A stretch of DNA of 64,000 nt from Lachnospiraceae bacterium (GCA_009774175.1 VSNG01000003.1:62001-126000); one strand, 5' to 3'. Numbered from the stretch's first letter, positions 27,201 through 35,960 are shown. Program-made: numbers and translations. Notes: generated from the letters alone by a model not told the origin.

Positions 27201-27361
27201 TTGCGGAGGAGGAGAATTTCTTTGCGCTGCCGCTTTACGATGAAATGCAAAGTGACGGTCTGCTCAGGGTATCCTATCAGGATGAGCGGTACAAAAAAGA
27301 TGCCGTCGAGGGCGAGCAGGAGCGGGCAAGGCGGAGCGTGGCCGCATATCTGGACAGATAA
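24095..27361 (+). CDS. Giant Hint-domain protein with tandem DW-GLY beta-domains and a C-terminal Cys/His domain
   Basis: The main part, about 1,090 residues, of an exotic accessory protein. In order: unknown regions (24.1-25.3 kb); a Hint/intein-like domain at about 25322-25714, opening with Cys ('CLGRDTLVHMADGSVKKISDIAVGERV'), with block B 'TDSGKEILATGEHQF' and ending 'DGDSFFAAGFVSGTMERQN'; two beta-domains with the SKICH-like core 'NDDWVGLYRN' and 'YDWIGLYQNS' (about 25845-26060 and 26265-26490); and a domain with 'GYNCIAWSLG' and 'PTHGSRLYQEGSGLWESKLG', whose Cys and His could be catalytic. The end is helical. Hint domains often self-cleave to release toxins. No signal peptide seen. The N-terminus lies in another frame upstream. 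Confidence 0.7.
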   Translation: MHFYNGRCVMIDGRDTTASVQIPNGGIDNLLKGRAEHGTDKLAFTFYDKGYSKIKEGMMGNMVNNKYIEWDFSNPAHEAYFLNCFNGEETMRKEYPVLYGMLQHTKRLAAEDAEAFHALKTGGAAGYVDRAHIHELVVRKSNRNDDAGENSLYCKGCTSLVSVKPAVHVTLEIYKNEKRIARNFQTRKNVQYLELECLAEESGDLTSDDDVKALISCFWNEPESDILRGGYMQETLRLEGGKYVADVVCENPRKKTTGSDTIVISYGRGSADNVDYFYLEGMRDKDGNQRVTLDVNGSVNLSDAVFLRYKAHDMSMFSVSKGVITYNGAAPVCEKTPSGFSWKYDFEWQDSIESSVKYGQHQYEFDMRLEFVVQDKDGKEQEQYIDVSSVNSEEAKNIAIVPGMTLLWGCLGRDTLVHMADGSVKKISDIAVGERVATPGGNAAVSKVWTGTEKEIYHIKTDSGKEILATGEHQFKTDDGYVRVLDLTSSTRLMTDEGGTMRAVYCYAQAYQDTVYSLDLEDGDSFFAAGFVSGTMERQNMVCEQKILPPVREDLKEELAKLDRQIAEGEIFRGNSVPWYEYCEVSMTVKNGKVVLNWATNYKTNDDWVGLYRNASDGNEKYIGGAWQWVSKGNSYQTDVYVAPGLQARYIRGRKNYTCLAKTDPFPAVDEAVEVRVPYLGKQVIREESVGGAFYEKTPEEAAEILRQQEQPNSDDIGYSIYGKCTLGYKKGKFIIDWEMESCEPYDWIGLYQNSSAGQNDYVTYQWVEKKAPFETKIEVNAGWQIRYYRWSKQSKKYVEAARTNEFKALTIKSNTADYPYKPDSALFSTLQRVFPYLKQEDTIITGADVTGYNCIAWSLGLNDRWINPAGSIEAFTAFYIQAGCEERMRYSADTVVAAWADRGKPTHGSRLYQEGSGLWESKLGKSYRITHGEEELSGSTYGVIVGYFTAPKKFKAKRERTKLTAGQQETLGRLVDEAESGLREPFESAFAKLKEEWHSEAFRYEASTESIRRLPVYTELVEMGPAVLPLLVAKLAEEENFFALPLYDEMQSDGLLRVSYQDERYKKDAVEGEQERARRSVAAYLDR

Positions 27362-27384
27362 TGTGAAGGAAAGGAATAATCAAG

Positions 27385-28010
27385 ACCAAGGGGGTATGCC
27401 GGGGAAGACAAAGAGGACGCTGCGGACGAGCCGGCCGGTGGCATAACCGATACGGAGGATAAGGGTGGCACAGGGGAAAGTGCGCCCTCAGAGGAGCAGG
27501 GGGAGAGCGAGCAGGAAAGCACGCTTTCGGAGGAACAACAGGCAAGCGCAGTCGCACAGGGAGAAGGGTGAGAAAGGTTATGCGGCATGGGAAGAAAAGC
27601 TGTATGCGTATGCGGAGGAAGCCCTTGCCATCTGGGAGGAATATGAGAAGCTGACGGAGGTGGAGATACCGTCCAGTGTGACAAGTATAGGGGAGGAGGT
27701 ATTTGTAGAATGTCGCTCTTTGACGGAGGTGACGATACCAGACAGCGTGGAAAATATAGATTCGTGGGCATTTGGAATGTGTAGTGGTCTGACTAAGGTG
27801 AGCTTTCAAAGGAAGGAGCCTCCAACATCGGAAGGAGATGTATTTGAATCATGTTCTGGTTTAACCAACATCTATATCCCTTCGTGTCAATATTTGGAAG
27901 GATATCGGGTGATTGTAGGGAGTGACTATCAGGACAAAATAACAGCGTCCGAGCATGAAGAGTTTACCTATACCGTCGCAGGTCACTTAAAGAGATGACT
28001 GGATAGAGCA
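27385..28010 (+). pseudogene. Decayed surface protein, part 1: acidic segment and leucine-rich repeats
   Basis: The frame 'GYAGEDKEDAADEPAGG...ESTLSEEQ' (27393-27571) is an acidic low-complexity segment ending in TGA. Another frame follows with BspA-type leucine-rich repeats (LTEVEIPSSVTSIGEEVF, LTEVTIPDSVENIDSWAFGMCSGLTKVSF) and stops at 27998. The pieces match the order in Clostridia cell-surface proteins but the reading frame is broken and most of the repeat array is missing. No start codon with a ribosome site is present. Confidence 0.65.
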
Positions 28011-29401
28011 GGATGACAATAAGCCGGATGAGACTTCGATCCTCTACGAGAATAACACCAATCCCGGAACCGCTACGGCCAAGTTGACGATCGGAGGGGT
28101 AACGGCGCAGATTTCCTTTACGATTGTGGACAAAACGGCGCCCGACAAACCTGTACTGCAAAACGGCGTGACCCTGCCTGCGGACTGGACGAACGCACAG
28201 GACAAAATCCCGCTGAGCTGTATGACAACGTGGGTGTGACGGAGCTGTGGGTGAGCGTTGACGACGCCTCTCCCTATATAGGCGAGTGGTGCAGCGATGA
28301 GCAGGGCACCCCTGCGGTATTTACCAGTATCACGTCGGATATGACCGTGTATGCCGTTTACACGAAGGCATATACCGTCACCATGCAGACAGGCACAGGC
28401 TATACCCTGTCCACGCAAACAGGCAGCAAAAGTCCTGCGAAAGAGGGCGGCAGCTTCACCGTTCGCTTTGCCTTAGCAAACAGCTACCAGAAGACCGCTG
28501 ATTTTGCGGTGAAAGTAAACGGCGTGAAAGTGGAGCTGGCGGCGGACGGTGCCTATACCATTAGTGATATCAGGGAGAACCAGACAGTGACGGCGGAGGG
28601 CGTGGCGAAGAAAGCAGGAAAACCGTCCGGGTCCGGCGGGGACAAAGAAGACGGTCGAAACCCGGGAACCGCATCCGCAGCGGAAAAGAAGCCGGAGGGC
28701 AGACCGGGAGCCGCACCGAAACAGAAAGAAAACGGGAAGCCGGAGGAAAAATCAGGCACGGACGGCATGGATGCAGGGACACCAGAAACGGAAAGCACGG
28801 ATGCCCGGAGCAGTCGTGGAGGCGGTGCTGACGCCCGGACAGCAGGAAATCGTAAACAGCGGCAGGACCATAGAGATTCGGATAGAGGTGACGGATATTT
28901 CCGAAAAAACACCCGCACAGGATAAGGAAGTGAGTGAGAGCGGCATCGGAGCGCACCGGGAAGAAGCACCGGGGCTTGTGCTTGGCATGTATGTTGCCAT
29001 CTCCATGTTCGTCAGGATCGGGGAGGAAGAGTGGAACGCTGTTACGGAAACGAAGGAACCCATAGAAGTGGTGAGGTATCCCGGAGAAACTGTTAAGTGA
29101 GGACAGAAAGTTTTACATCATCCGTGCCCATAACGGGGAATATATCTTTATGGACGATCTGGACAGTGAGCCGGACACTATTACCATCCGCACGGATCTG
29201 TTCTCAAGCTACGCCATCGCCTATGTGGATACGGAGGGTGCAGACAGCGGGGCGAAGTGCAGCCTCTGCCATATCTGCCCAGCCCTCTTTGGGGTATGCT
29301 GCTTTATCTGGCTGGTGGTTATCCTGGCAGTCATGGTGATTGTGATACTTGTGGCATGGCGGCGGAGGAAAGCGGAGGAGCCGGGAGAGAGGAAAAGTTA
29401 A
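28011..29401 (+). pseudogene. Decayed surface protein, part 2: Ig-like region, linker and C-terminal membrane anchor
   Basis: Continuation of the same relic through at least three frame changes: 'KPDETSILYENNTNPGTATAKLTIGG' up to about 28210, then 'LYDNVGVTELWVSVDDASPYIGEW' to about 28800 with a Gly/Lys/Pro-rich linker, then 'VVEAVLTPGQQEIVNSGRTIEIRIEVTDIS' to about 29080, and finally 'DRKFYIIRAHNGEYIFMDDLDSEPDTITIRTDLFSSYAIAYVD' with a terminal membrane helix (about 29290-29360, CCFIWLVVILAVMVIVILVAW) and basic tail. Each junction restores family-like text in a shifted frame, so point indels rather than rearrangement broke it. It would have been a wall-attached protein with bacterial Ig-like repeats. 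Confidence 0.75.
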
Positions 29402-29947
29402 AAGGTAAATGACATGTTCTGCTGGTGAATGATGTGCCGGCAGAAAACATAGGGAAATAGCAAAGGCCGGTGATTCCGATATTGATCGGAGCCACCGACT
29501 TTTGCAGTGCGCCTTGCGGCGCACGTTTCATACATAGATCTTAACTATGCACCTTGAAAATTTAATATCTGGCAGTTATTCAGTCGTTAATGTTCAGTCA
29601 ATTACGCTGCTTCCAGCTTCGATTCTAAAAGTGCAGGTATTGCATCCATATCAGCCTGGAAAAATGCTTCCAAAATCATTGAAGGATGTGCCGGATGAAG
29701 TACGGAAATTATTACAGGATTGTGGATGTGCCGAAGATATGGCTGCCGAGACAATCCGCAACAGGGAGAGCGCTTAAGAATGTGGACCATATGTATCTGA
29801 GCGATTTGAGTGAATAAATTATAATATCATCTGTTATTTGGAATGACTCTGTGCCATACTATCTATATGCAGCAAGCCGGAACCGTTCCTATTGGAAAGA
29901 AAGGAGTGGCTTTATGGTAAACAGCTTGCAAAAATTTTATAAATTTA
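29402..29947 (+). other. Intergenic region with paired hairpins and a doubtful small ORF
   Basis: Hairpins TCCGAT/ATCGGA inside GTG.../...CAC arms (about 29468-29497) and GTGCGCC/GGCGCAC (29508-29525) follow the relic gene and may terminate it. A 76-codon frame at 29547-29777 (MHLENLISGSYSVVN...PKSLKDVPDEVRKLLQDCGC) has no ribosome site; its second half looks protein-like but I do not recognise it, so it may be another gene remnant. Confidence 0.4.
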
Positions 29948-29990
29948 TTAGCACTCACCTCTTGACAGTGCTAACAATGCGTTGTATTGT
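29948..29990 (+). promoter_or_regulatory. CIRCE element overlapping the clpB promoter
   Basis: TTAGCACTC (29948-29956), nine bases, CAGTGCTAA (29966-29974): the HrcA operator CIRCE with one mismatch in the second arm. TTGACA at 29962-29967 and TATTGT at 29985-29990 (17-base spacer) form the promoter, so the operator covers the -35 box. ClpB expression should be under HrcA heat-shock repression. Confidence 0.9.
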
Positions 29991-30049
29991 GATAGTATAA
30001 GTAGAACAGATGGAAACACTACATCTGTAGACGCGAGGAGGTGTCTATT

Positions 30050-32632
30050 ATGAATTTAACAAAATTTACGCAGAAATCCATACAGGCGGTGGAACGGTGC
30101 GAAAAGCTTGCCTATGAATACGGCAATCAGGAGATTGAAGAAGAACATCTGTTATATAGCCTGCTTACAATTGACGACAGCCTGATCTTAAAGCTTGTGG
30201 AGAAGATGGAAATACAGAAGGAATATTTTGTAAACCGCGTGGAGCAGGGGCTATCCAAACGTACGAAAGTGCAGGGCGGTCAGATTTTCGTGGGTCAGGA
30301 TCTGAACAAGGTGCTGATCAGCGCAGAGGACGAGGCCAAAGCGCTTGGGGACGAGTATGTGTCGGTAGAACATCTTTTCCTTGCCATGTTAAAGCATCCA
30401 AACAGGGAGATCAAGGAGATTTTCCGGGAGTTTGGCATTACCAGAGAGAGGTTTTTGCAGGCTCTTTCCACGGTAAGAGGAAATCAACGGGTTACTTCTG
30501 ATAACCCGGAGGCGACCTATGATACGCTGGAAAAGTACGGGCAGGATCTGGTGGAAAAGGCGAGAGACCAGAAGCTTGACCCGGTGATCGGCAGAGACAC
30601 CGAGATTCGCAATGTGATTCGGATTCTTTCAAGAAAGACAAAAAACAATCCTGTCCTGATCGGCGAGCCGGGCGTGGGTAAGACGGCGGTTGCGGAAGGG
30701 CTTGCGCAGCGTATTGTGCGGGGCGATGTGCCGGAAGGCCTTAAGGACAAGAAAATATTTTCACTGGATATGGGGGCGTTAGTTGCCGGCGCGAAATACC
30801 GGGGCGAGTTTGAGGAGCGTCTCAAGGCGGTGCTTGACGATGTGAAAAACAGCGACGGCCAGATCATTCTCTTTATAGACGAGCTGCACACCATTGTGGG
30901 TGCGGGCAAGACGGATGGAGCCATGGATGCGGGCAATATGTTAAAGCCCATGCTGGCCAGAGGCGAACTGCACTGTATCGGCGCCACGACGCTGGATGAA
31001 TACCGTCAGTATATTGAGAAGGATGCGGCTCTGGAACGGCGTTTTCAGCCTGTTATGGTGGAGGAGCCAACGGTGGAGGACACCATCTCGATTCTGCGGG
31101 GGTTGAAGGAGCGTTACGAGGTTTACCACGGGGTAAAGATCATGGACAATGCGCTGGTCAGCGCGGCGGTACTGTCCAACCGCTATATTTCAGACAGATT
31201 TCTGCCGGATAAGGCGATTGATTTGGTGGACGAGGCATGCGCGCTGATTAAAACGGAGCTGGATTCCATGCCGACGGAGCTGGATGAGCTGCGCCGCAAG
31301 GCGATGCAGCTGGAGATCGAGGAGACGGCGCTTAAGAAGGAAGACGACAATTTAAGCAGGGAGCGGCTTTCCAATTTGCAAAAAGAGCTGGCGGAATTAA
31401 AGGAAGAGCTGCAAAATCGTATGGCGCAGTGGGAAAATGAAAAGGCGTCCGTGGAAAAACTGTCGAAGATCAGAGAAGAAATTGACGAAGTCAACAGTCA
31501 GATTCAGATTGCCCAGCGGGACGGTGATTATGAGAAGGCGGCGGAATTAAGCTACGGCAGGCTTCCTTCCCTGAAACAGCAGCTGGAAATCGAGGAGGAA
31601 AAGGTGGGCCGGGAAGAACTGTCGCTGGTGCACCAGAGCGTATCGGATGAGGAAATTGCCAAAATTATTTCCCGCTGGACTGGGATTCCGGTTTCCAAGC
31701 TGACTGAGAGCGAGCGCAATAAGACGCTGCATCTGGACGAGGAGCTGCACAAGCGCGTGATTGGTCAGGATGAGGGTGTTACAAAGGTAACAGATGCTAT
31801 TATTCGTTCGAAGGCAGGGATCAAGGATCCCACCAAGCCTATCGGCTCCTTCCTGTTCCTTGGGCCTACAGGCGTAGGTAAGACGGAGTTGGCGAAAGCG
31901 CTGGCTGCTGCGCTCTTTGACGATGAAACAAATATGGTCCGTATTGACATGAGTGAGTATATGGAGAAATATTCTGTCTCCAGACTGATCGGAGCGCCTC
32001 CCGGATATGTAGGTTATGAGGAGGGCGGCCAGCTGACGGAGGCAGTGCGTAGAAAACCTTACTCGGTTGTGCTTTTTGATGAGATTGAAAAGGCGCACCC
32101 CGATGTATTCAACGTGCTGCTGCAGGTGCTGGACGACGGCCGGATTACGGATTCTCAGGGCAGAACGGTAGATTTTAAAAATACGATCCTGATCATGACC
32201 TCCAACATCGGCGCGGAGTATCTGCTGGATGGCATTGATGAGGAGGGAGCCATCACAGAGGAAGCGGAGAAACTGGTTATGGGCGATCTGCGCAGTCACT
32301 TCCGGCCTGAATTTTTAAACAGGCTGGATGAGACCATCCTCTTTAAACCGCTGACGAAGAGCAACATCGGAGGCATTATTCGATTGATTGTGGATGATTT
32401 GAACAGACGGCTTGCAGACCGCGAGCTGTGCATCGAGCTTTCGCCGGAGGCGCGGCAGTTTATCGTAGAGAACGGGTACGACCCGGTTTATGGAGCAAGG
32501 CCGTTGAAACGGTATATTCAGAAGTATGTGGAAACCCTGTCTGCAAAGCTGATCCTTTCCGATCAGGTGGGAGCAAAGGATACCATTCTGATTACGGTTA
32601 TGGACGGTGCGCTTACGGCAAGAAAAAAATAG
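30050..32632 (+). CDS. clpB: ATP-dependent disaggregase ClpB
   Basis: An 860-residue Hsp100 chaperone that works with DnaK to pull proteins out of aggregates. It has the N-terminal double Clp repeat (about 1-145), a first AAA+ domain with Walker A 'GEPGVGKT' (about 205), the long coiled-coil middle domain (about 405-520, 'LQKELAELKEELQNRMAQWENEKAS') that separates ClpB from ClpC/A, and a second AAA+ domain with 'GPTGVGKT' (about 605) and 'FDEIEKAHPDVFN'. Translation starts at ATG 30050 behind GAGGAGG; the GTG at 30041 lies within that site. Controlled by the CIRCE element upstream. Confidence 0.98.
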   Translation: MNLTKFTQKSIQAVERCEKLAYEYGNQEIEEEHLLYSLLTIDDSLILKLVEKMEIQKEYFVNRVEQGLSKRTKVQGGQIFVGQDLNKVLISAEDEAKALGDEYVSVEHLFLAMLKHPNREIKEIFREFGITRERFLQALSTVRGNQRVTSDNPEATYDTLEKYGQDLVEKARDQKLDPVIGRDTEIRNVIRILSRKTKNNPVLIGEPGVGKTAVAEGLAQRIVRGDVPEGLKDKKIFSLDMGALVAGAKYRGEFEERLKAVLDDVKNSDGQIILFIDELHTIVGAGKTDGAMDAGNMLKPMLARGELHCIGATTLDEYRQYIEKDAALERRFQPVMVEEPTVEDTISILRGLKERYEVYHGVKIMDNALVSAAVLSNRYISDRFLPDKAIDLVDEACALIKTELDSMPTELDELRRKAMQLEIEETALKKEDDNLSRERLSNLQKELAELKEELQNRMAQWENEKASVEKLSKIREEIDEVNSQIQIAQRDGDYEKAAELSYGRLPSLKQQLEIEEEKVGREELSLVHQSVSDEEIAKIISRWTGIPVSKLTESERNKTLHLDEELHKRVIGQDEGVTKVTDAIIRSKAGIKDPTKPIGSFLFLGPTGVGKTELAKALAAALFDDETNMVRIDMSEYMEKYSVSRLIGAPPGYVGYEEGGQLTEAVRRKPYSVVLFDEIEKAHPDVFNVLLQVLDDGRITDSQGRTVDFKNTILIMTSNIGAEYLLDGIDEEGAITEEAEKLVMGDLRSHFRPEFLNRLDETILFKPLTKSNIGGIIRLIVDDLNRRLADRELCIELSPEARQFIVENGYDPVYGARPLKRYIQKYVETLSAKLILSDQVGAKDTILITVMDGALTARKK

Positions 32633-32640
32633 GAAAAAAA

Positions 32641-32691
32641 AGAACAGTCTGGCGTGGAGGAACGAGAAACAGCACCGGGCTGTTTTTTTGG
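32641..32691 (+). terminator. Intrinsic terminator after clpB
   Basis: ACAGTCTGG pairs with CCGGGCTGT (two G-T pairs) around a loop of about 25 bases, followed by TTTTTTT ending near 32691. Confidence 0.75.
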
Positions 32692-32898
32692 CTTTAAGTG
32701 TGGTATGGTAAAGTAAATGCAGGGAAATTGCCTGCGATTAAAACAGGATTTAGCAGAAAAAGGACAGAAAAAAGTTGAAATGAAGAAAAAACTGTGGACA
32801 AGTCTGCACTTTTGGAAAAGACTAAATCAGGATTTAGTGCACGCGTGTCAGAAACAGGAAATAATATCCGAAGACAAGAGGAAAGGGAGGAAGAATAA

Positions 32899-34026
32899 AT
32901 GAGGTATCCGGCATTTTTACGGGAAAAGGGGACGATTGGATTTGTTGCGCCTTCTTTCGGGTGCGCCATAGAACCATATAAGAGCGGTTTTTTAAACGCC
33001 CAGCGAAGATGGCGGGAGCAGGGGTATCAGTTACAGCTTGGGCCGAATTGTTATGCGGGCGAAGGCGTGGGAATCAGCAGTACGCCAAAGAAATGCGGGG
33101 AGGAGCTGACAGACGCTTACTGTGATAAAAATAACGACTGTCTCATTTCCTGCGGCGGCGGCGAGCTGATGTGTGAGATATTGGATTATGTGGATTTTGA
33201 ACGGATTGGCAGAGCGGATCCCAAGTGGTATCTGGGATATTCGGATAATACGAATTTTACCTTTCTTCTGACTACGCTGAGTGACACGGCGTCTCTCTAC
33301 GGTCCCTGTGCGGCTGCCTTTGGTATGGAACCGTTACACCCGTCATTAAATGACGCGATGTCGCTTTTGCGCGGAGAGAAGCTTATCATGCGTGGATATG
33401 ACAGATGGGAGCGGGAGTCTCAGAAGGATGAGGAAAATCCGCTGGCGCCCTATAATCTTACTGAAACGTCTGTTATCAAATATTATCTGCCGGATGGAAG
33501 GACTAATGTGGAGAGCCTGCGTATGGCGGCCGGGCAGTGCGACGGCCGGGCCGGGGCGGGAGAAATGCGAATGGACACGGACGGCGGCGGGAAGGCGGAA
33601 ATTGCTTTTTCAGGCCGGCTTCTCGGCGGCTGTATGGATTGTCTGATTACACTGCTGGGGACGAAGTATGATAAAACGGCTGCGTTTGCACAGCGCTACA
33701 AAGAAGACGGGATTATCTGGTTTCTGGAGGCCTGCGATCTGAACCTGATGAGCATCCGCCGCGCCATGTGGCAGATGGAGCACGCGGGATGGTTTCAGCA
33801 CTGTAAAGGCTTTTTGATCGGGAGGCCGCGCCTTGGTATGGACGCGCAGGAGTTTGGGATTGATCATTATCAGGCGGTCTGCGAAATGCTGTATTCCTAT
33901 CATGTGCCTGTTCTGATGGATCTGGATATCGGCCATCTGCCGCCGGCCATGCCCTTAGTCTGCGGCAGTATGGCGCGGGTGGTCAGCGATGGAGAGACAT
34001 ACCGCGTGGAGATGGAAATGAATTGA
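32899..34026 (+). CDS. LD-carboxypeptidase, peptidase family S66
   Basis: A 375-residue serine peptidase of the LdcA/MccF family. All three catalytic residues can be placed: Ser115 in 'LGYSDNTNF', Glu277 in 'WFLEACDL' and His346 in 'DIGHLPPAMPL'. These enzymes release the terminal D-residue from muropeptide tetrapeptides during wall recycling, or cleave microcin-type conjugates. An insertion of about 20 residues with 'GQCDGRAGAGEMRMDTDGGG' precedes the strand 'FSGRLLGGCMDCL'. The N-terminus is non-secretory, so it acts in the cytoplasm. Good GGAGG site. A DUF4250 gene follows. Confidence 0.92.
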   Translation: MRYPAFLREKGTIGFVAPSFGCAIEPYKSGFLNAQRRWREQGYQLQLGPNCYAGEGVGISSTPKKCGEELTDAYCDKNNDCLISCGGGELMCEILDYVDFERIGRADPKWYLGYSDNTNFTFLLTTLSDTASLYGPCAAAFGMEPLHPSLNDAMSLLRGEKLIMRGYDRWERESQKDEENPLAPYNLTETSVIKYYLPDGRTNVESLRMAAGQCDGRAGAGEMRMDTDGGGKAEIAFSGRLLGGCMDCLITLLGTKYDKTAAFAQRYKEDGIIWFLEACDLNLMSIRRAMWQMEHAGWFQHCKGFLIGRPRLGMDAQEFGIDHYQAVCEMLYSYHVPVLMDLDIGHLPPAMPLVCGSMARVVSDGETYRVEMEMN

Positions 34027-34054
34027 GAGAACGACCAAAAAGGAGGGATATCAT

Positions 34055-34225
34055 ATGCCGAAAGATCCGATAATGTTACTGAGTTATGTAAACTTAAAGC
34101 TGCGGGATTTTTACACAAATCTGGATCAGCTCTGTGAGGAGCTTGATGCGGATCGTGCAGAGATTGTCGAAAAGCTGGCAAGTATTGATTATCATTATGA
34201 TGAGGAGAAAAATCAGTTTGTCTGA
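34055..34225 (+). CDS. DUF4250 domain-containing small protein
   Basis: A 56-residue protein starting at 34055 behind a strong AAGGAGGG. The sequence (MPKDPIMLLSYVNLKLRDFY, then TNLDQLCEELDADRAEIVEKLASIDYHYDEEKNQFV) matches the DUF4250 pattern 'P-MLLS-VN-KLRD-Y--L--LC' known from Clostridia. Function unknown; the fold is probably a short helical hairpin with conserved Tyr/Leu. Its last bases overlap the start region of the ferredoxin-ASKHA gene, suggesting translational coupling. Too short to be picked up by common length cutoffs. Confidence 0.85.
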   Translation: MPKDPIMLLSYVNLKLRDFYTNLDQLCEELDADRAEIVEKLASIDYHYDEEKNQFV

Positions 34226-35960
34226 AAAAATAAAAATTGCGATTGTTATTGATGACGAAAAATCGAATGCGGATAAAAAGGACGGCGTTGCGCCTTCCCT
34301 AATTCTGACACAGGATGCATCTGTGACACTTATGCCGGTTTTGCTCAAAAATCATCTCATGACAGGCAGCTTTTGTGGTCAGAGAGGGGACTGCGGGCGG
34401 TGTATCGTGCAGTTTACAGAGGGCGCGCCGCTTCCCACAGGACTGGAAAGGGCCCGGCTTACGCCAAAAGAACTGCGGCAGGGATATCGGCTGGCCTGCG
34501 TGACGCGGCCAAGGATGGACTGTACCATTAAAATTGCAGGCGGAAATGATGTGGAGACGCCGATTGTGACGGAATTGAACCTGCCGTCGGAAAATATTGA
34601 CTTAAGTAGTCATAAAATTTTACAATCGCGAAATCAAAAATCGGATGCTATGAAATTTTCCGAAAAGCGCGGAGAGGACTCAATAAAAAACAACTGCTAT
34701 ATTATTGCGGTGGATTTGGGAACGACCACTGTTGCCATGCAGATGCGGGATATGGTGACGGGAGAGATTGTGGATACCTACTGTGAGAATAATCCGCAGA
34801 GATGTTATGGCACGGATGTGCTGTCGCGGATAGAGGCATCCTGTAACGGCGCCGGAGAGGAGCTGCGGGAGCTGATCTGTGAATCTCTGGCACGGGGGCT
34901 TAAGCAGTTTGCCGGGCGTTTGAGAAAACGGCAAATTGCCGGTATGTGTATTGCGGGCAATACTACCATGGAACATCTGCTTCTTGGCTATGATGTAAAA
35001 GGCCTGGGTGTGGCGCCTTTTGTGCCGGTGGAGAAGGGACTGCAAAAAATTTCTCTGGCGGCCCTCTTTTCTGACAGAATAACGTTTGTCGGGGAATTTC
35101 CCGTCTATATTGCGCCCTGTATCAGCGCTTTTGTGGGAGGCGATATAGTAGCCGGACTCTATGCGCTGCATATGCTTCCGATCTTTGGGGGGCAGGAGAC
35201 GGCAGGGGAAAGAACGGCGGAGGACGCAGAGGGAACGGGACGGAAAAGAACGGTGGAGGACGCAGAGGGAACGGGACGGGAAAGAACGGCGGAGGACGCA
35301 GAGGGAGCGGGACAGAACGAAACGCTCGTCAGGCTTCTGATTGATCTGGGTACAAACGGCGAGATGGCAATTACGGACGGCAGGCGTATGATTGTCACCG
35401 CTACGGCCGCCGGGCCGGCCTTTGAGGGAAACGGCGATCTTATCGGTACGGACAGAATTGCGTTTACGGCGTCCCTTTTGCGTCAGGGAGCGCTGGACGA
35501 GACGGGACTTTTGGAAGAGCCTTACTTTGAGACGGGTGTGCGCATGGCGAAAAACGAGTGTTATTTCAGACAGGAGGACATTCGCGCCCTGCAAATGGCG
35601 AAGGCGGCCATTCGTGCGGGTGTGGAGATTTTATGGGAAGAAATGGGATGTCCCGAAGTGGAGCGGATTTATCTGGCGGGCGGCTTTGGTTACTATCTGG
35701 ATGTGGAGGCGGCTTTTGCCATTGGTCTTTTACCTTCTGATATGCGGGGGAAAGTGCAGGCGGTAGGGAATACGTCTCTTGCCGGGGCGTTTGCGCTGGG
35801 GCGCGATCTTTGCATGGGCAGCGTGAATGGAGAGGCGGCGGGAAAGACGGCAGTTTCTGATGTGAATATGGCGGCGTATGGGATCGAGAGCATTAATCTG
35901 GCTGAAAGAGACGGGTTCGAGAAACTATATTTAAGGTATATGAATCTGGAGGAGAATTAG
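34218..35960 (+). CDS. Ferredoxin-ASKHA protein (RACE-like, DUF4445 family)
   Basis: About 580 residues. The N-terminal domain is a [2Fe-2S] ferredoxin with Cys53, Cys59, Cys62 in 'CGQRGDCGRC' and Cys94 in 'RLACVTRP'. Then comes an ASKHA ATPase-like region: 'IIAVDLGTTTVAMQM', 'GIAGNTTMEHLLLG'-type text, 'LLIDLGTNGEMAI' and 'IYLAGGFGYYLD'. Such proteins (RACE, RamA-like) reductively reactivate corrinoid Co(II) using ATP. No corrinoid protein or methyltransferase is nearby, so the client is elsewhere. TTG at 34218 behind GAGGAG is the likely start; ATG 34200 is an alternative. A 36-bp repeat inserts three 12-residue units in the middle. Confidence 0.85.
   Translation: MSEKIKIAIVIDDEKSNADKKDGVAPSLILTQDASVTLMPVLLKNHLMTGSFCGQRGDCGRCIVQFTEGAPLPTGLERARLTPKELRQGYRLACVTRPRMDCTIKIAGGNDVETPIVTELNLPSENIDLSSHKILQSRNQKSDAMKFSEKRGEDSIKNNCYIIAVDLGTTTVAMQMRDMVTGEIVDTYCENNPQRCYGTDVLSRIEASCNGAGEELRELICESLARGLKQFAGRLRKRQIAGMCIAGNTTMEHLLLGYDVKGLGVAPFVPVEKGLQKISLAALFSDRITFVGEFPVYIAPCISAFVGGDIVAGLYALHMLPIFGGQETAGERTAEDAEGTGRKRTVEDAEGTGRERTAEDAEGAGQNETLVRLLIDLGTNGEMAITDGRRMIVTATAAGPAFEGNGDLIGTDRIAFTASLLRQGALDETGLLEEPYFETGVRMAKNECYFRQEDIRALQMAKAAIRAGVEILWEEMGCPEVERIYLAGGFGYYLDVEAAFAIGLLPSDMRGKVQAVGNTSLAGAFALGRDLCMGSVNGEAAGKTAVSDVNMAAYGIESINLAERDGFEKLYLRYMNLEEN
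35208..35315 (+). repeat. 36-bp minisatellite, three in-frame units, inside the RACE-like gene
   Basis: Units at 35208-35243, 35244-35279 and 35280-35315 differ at only a few positions and encode ERTAEDAEGTGR, KRTVEDAEGTGR and ERTAEDAEGAGQ. The length is a multiple of three, so gain or loss of a unit keeps the frame. Confidence 0.95.

Noticed and set aside
30041..30049. GTG start three codons before the clpB ATG
   Set aside because: It lies within the GAGGAGGTG ribosome site; family alignment begins at MNLTKFTQKS.
32717..32902. 61-codon frame before the LD-carboxypeptidase gene
   Set aside because: Overlaps the LD-carboxypeptidase start by four bases, which is suggestive, but it has no ribosome site, lies just after the clpB terminator and its Lys-rich text looks like translated A-rich spacer.
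34680..35594. Long minus-strand open frame (304 codons) opposite the RACE-like gene
   Set aside because: It is antisense to a well-supported protein, is rich in Arg/Ser/Leu from GC-skewed codons, and has no ribosome site or family resemblance.
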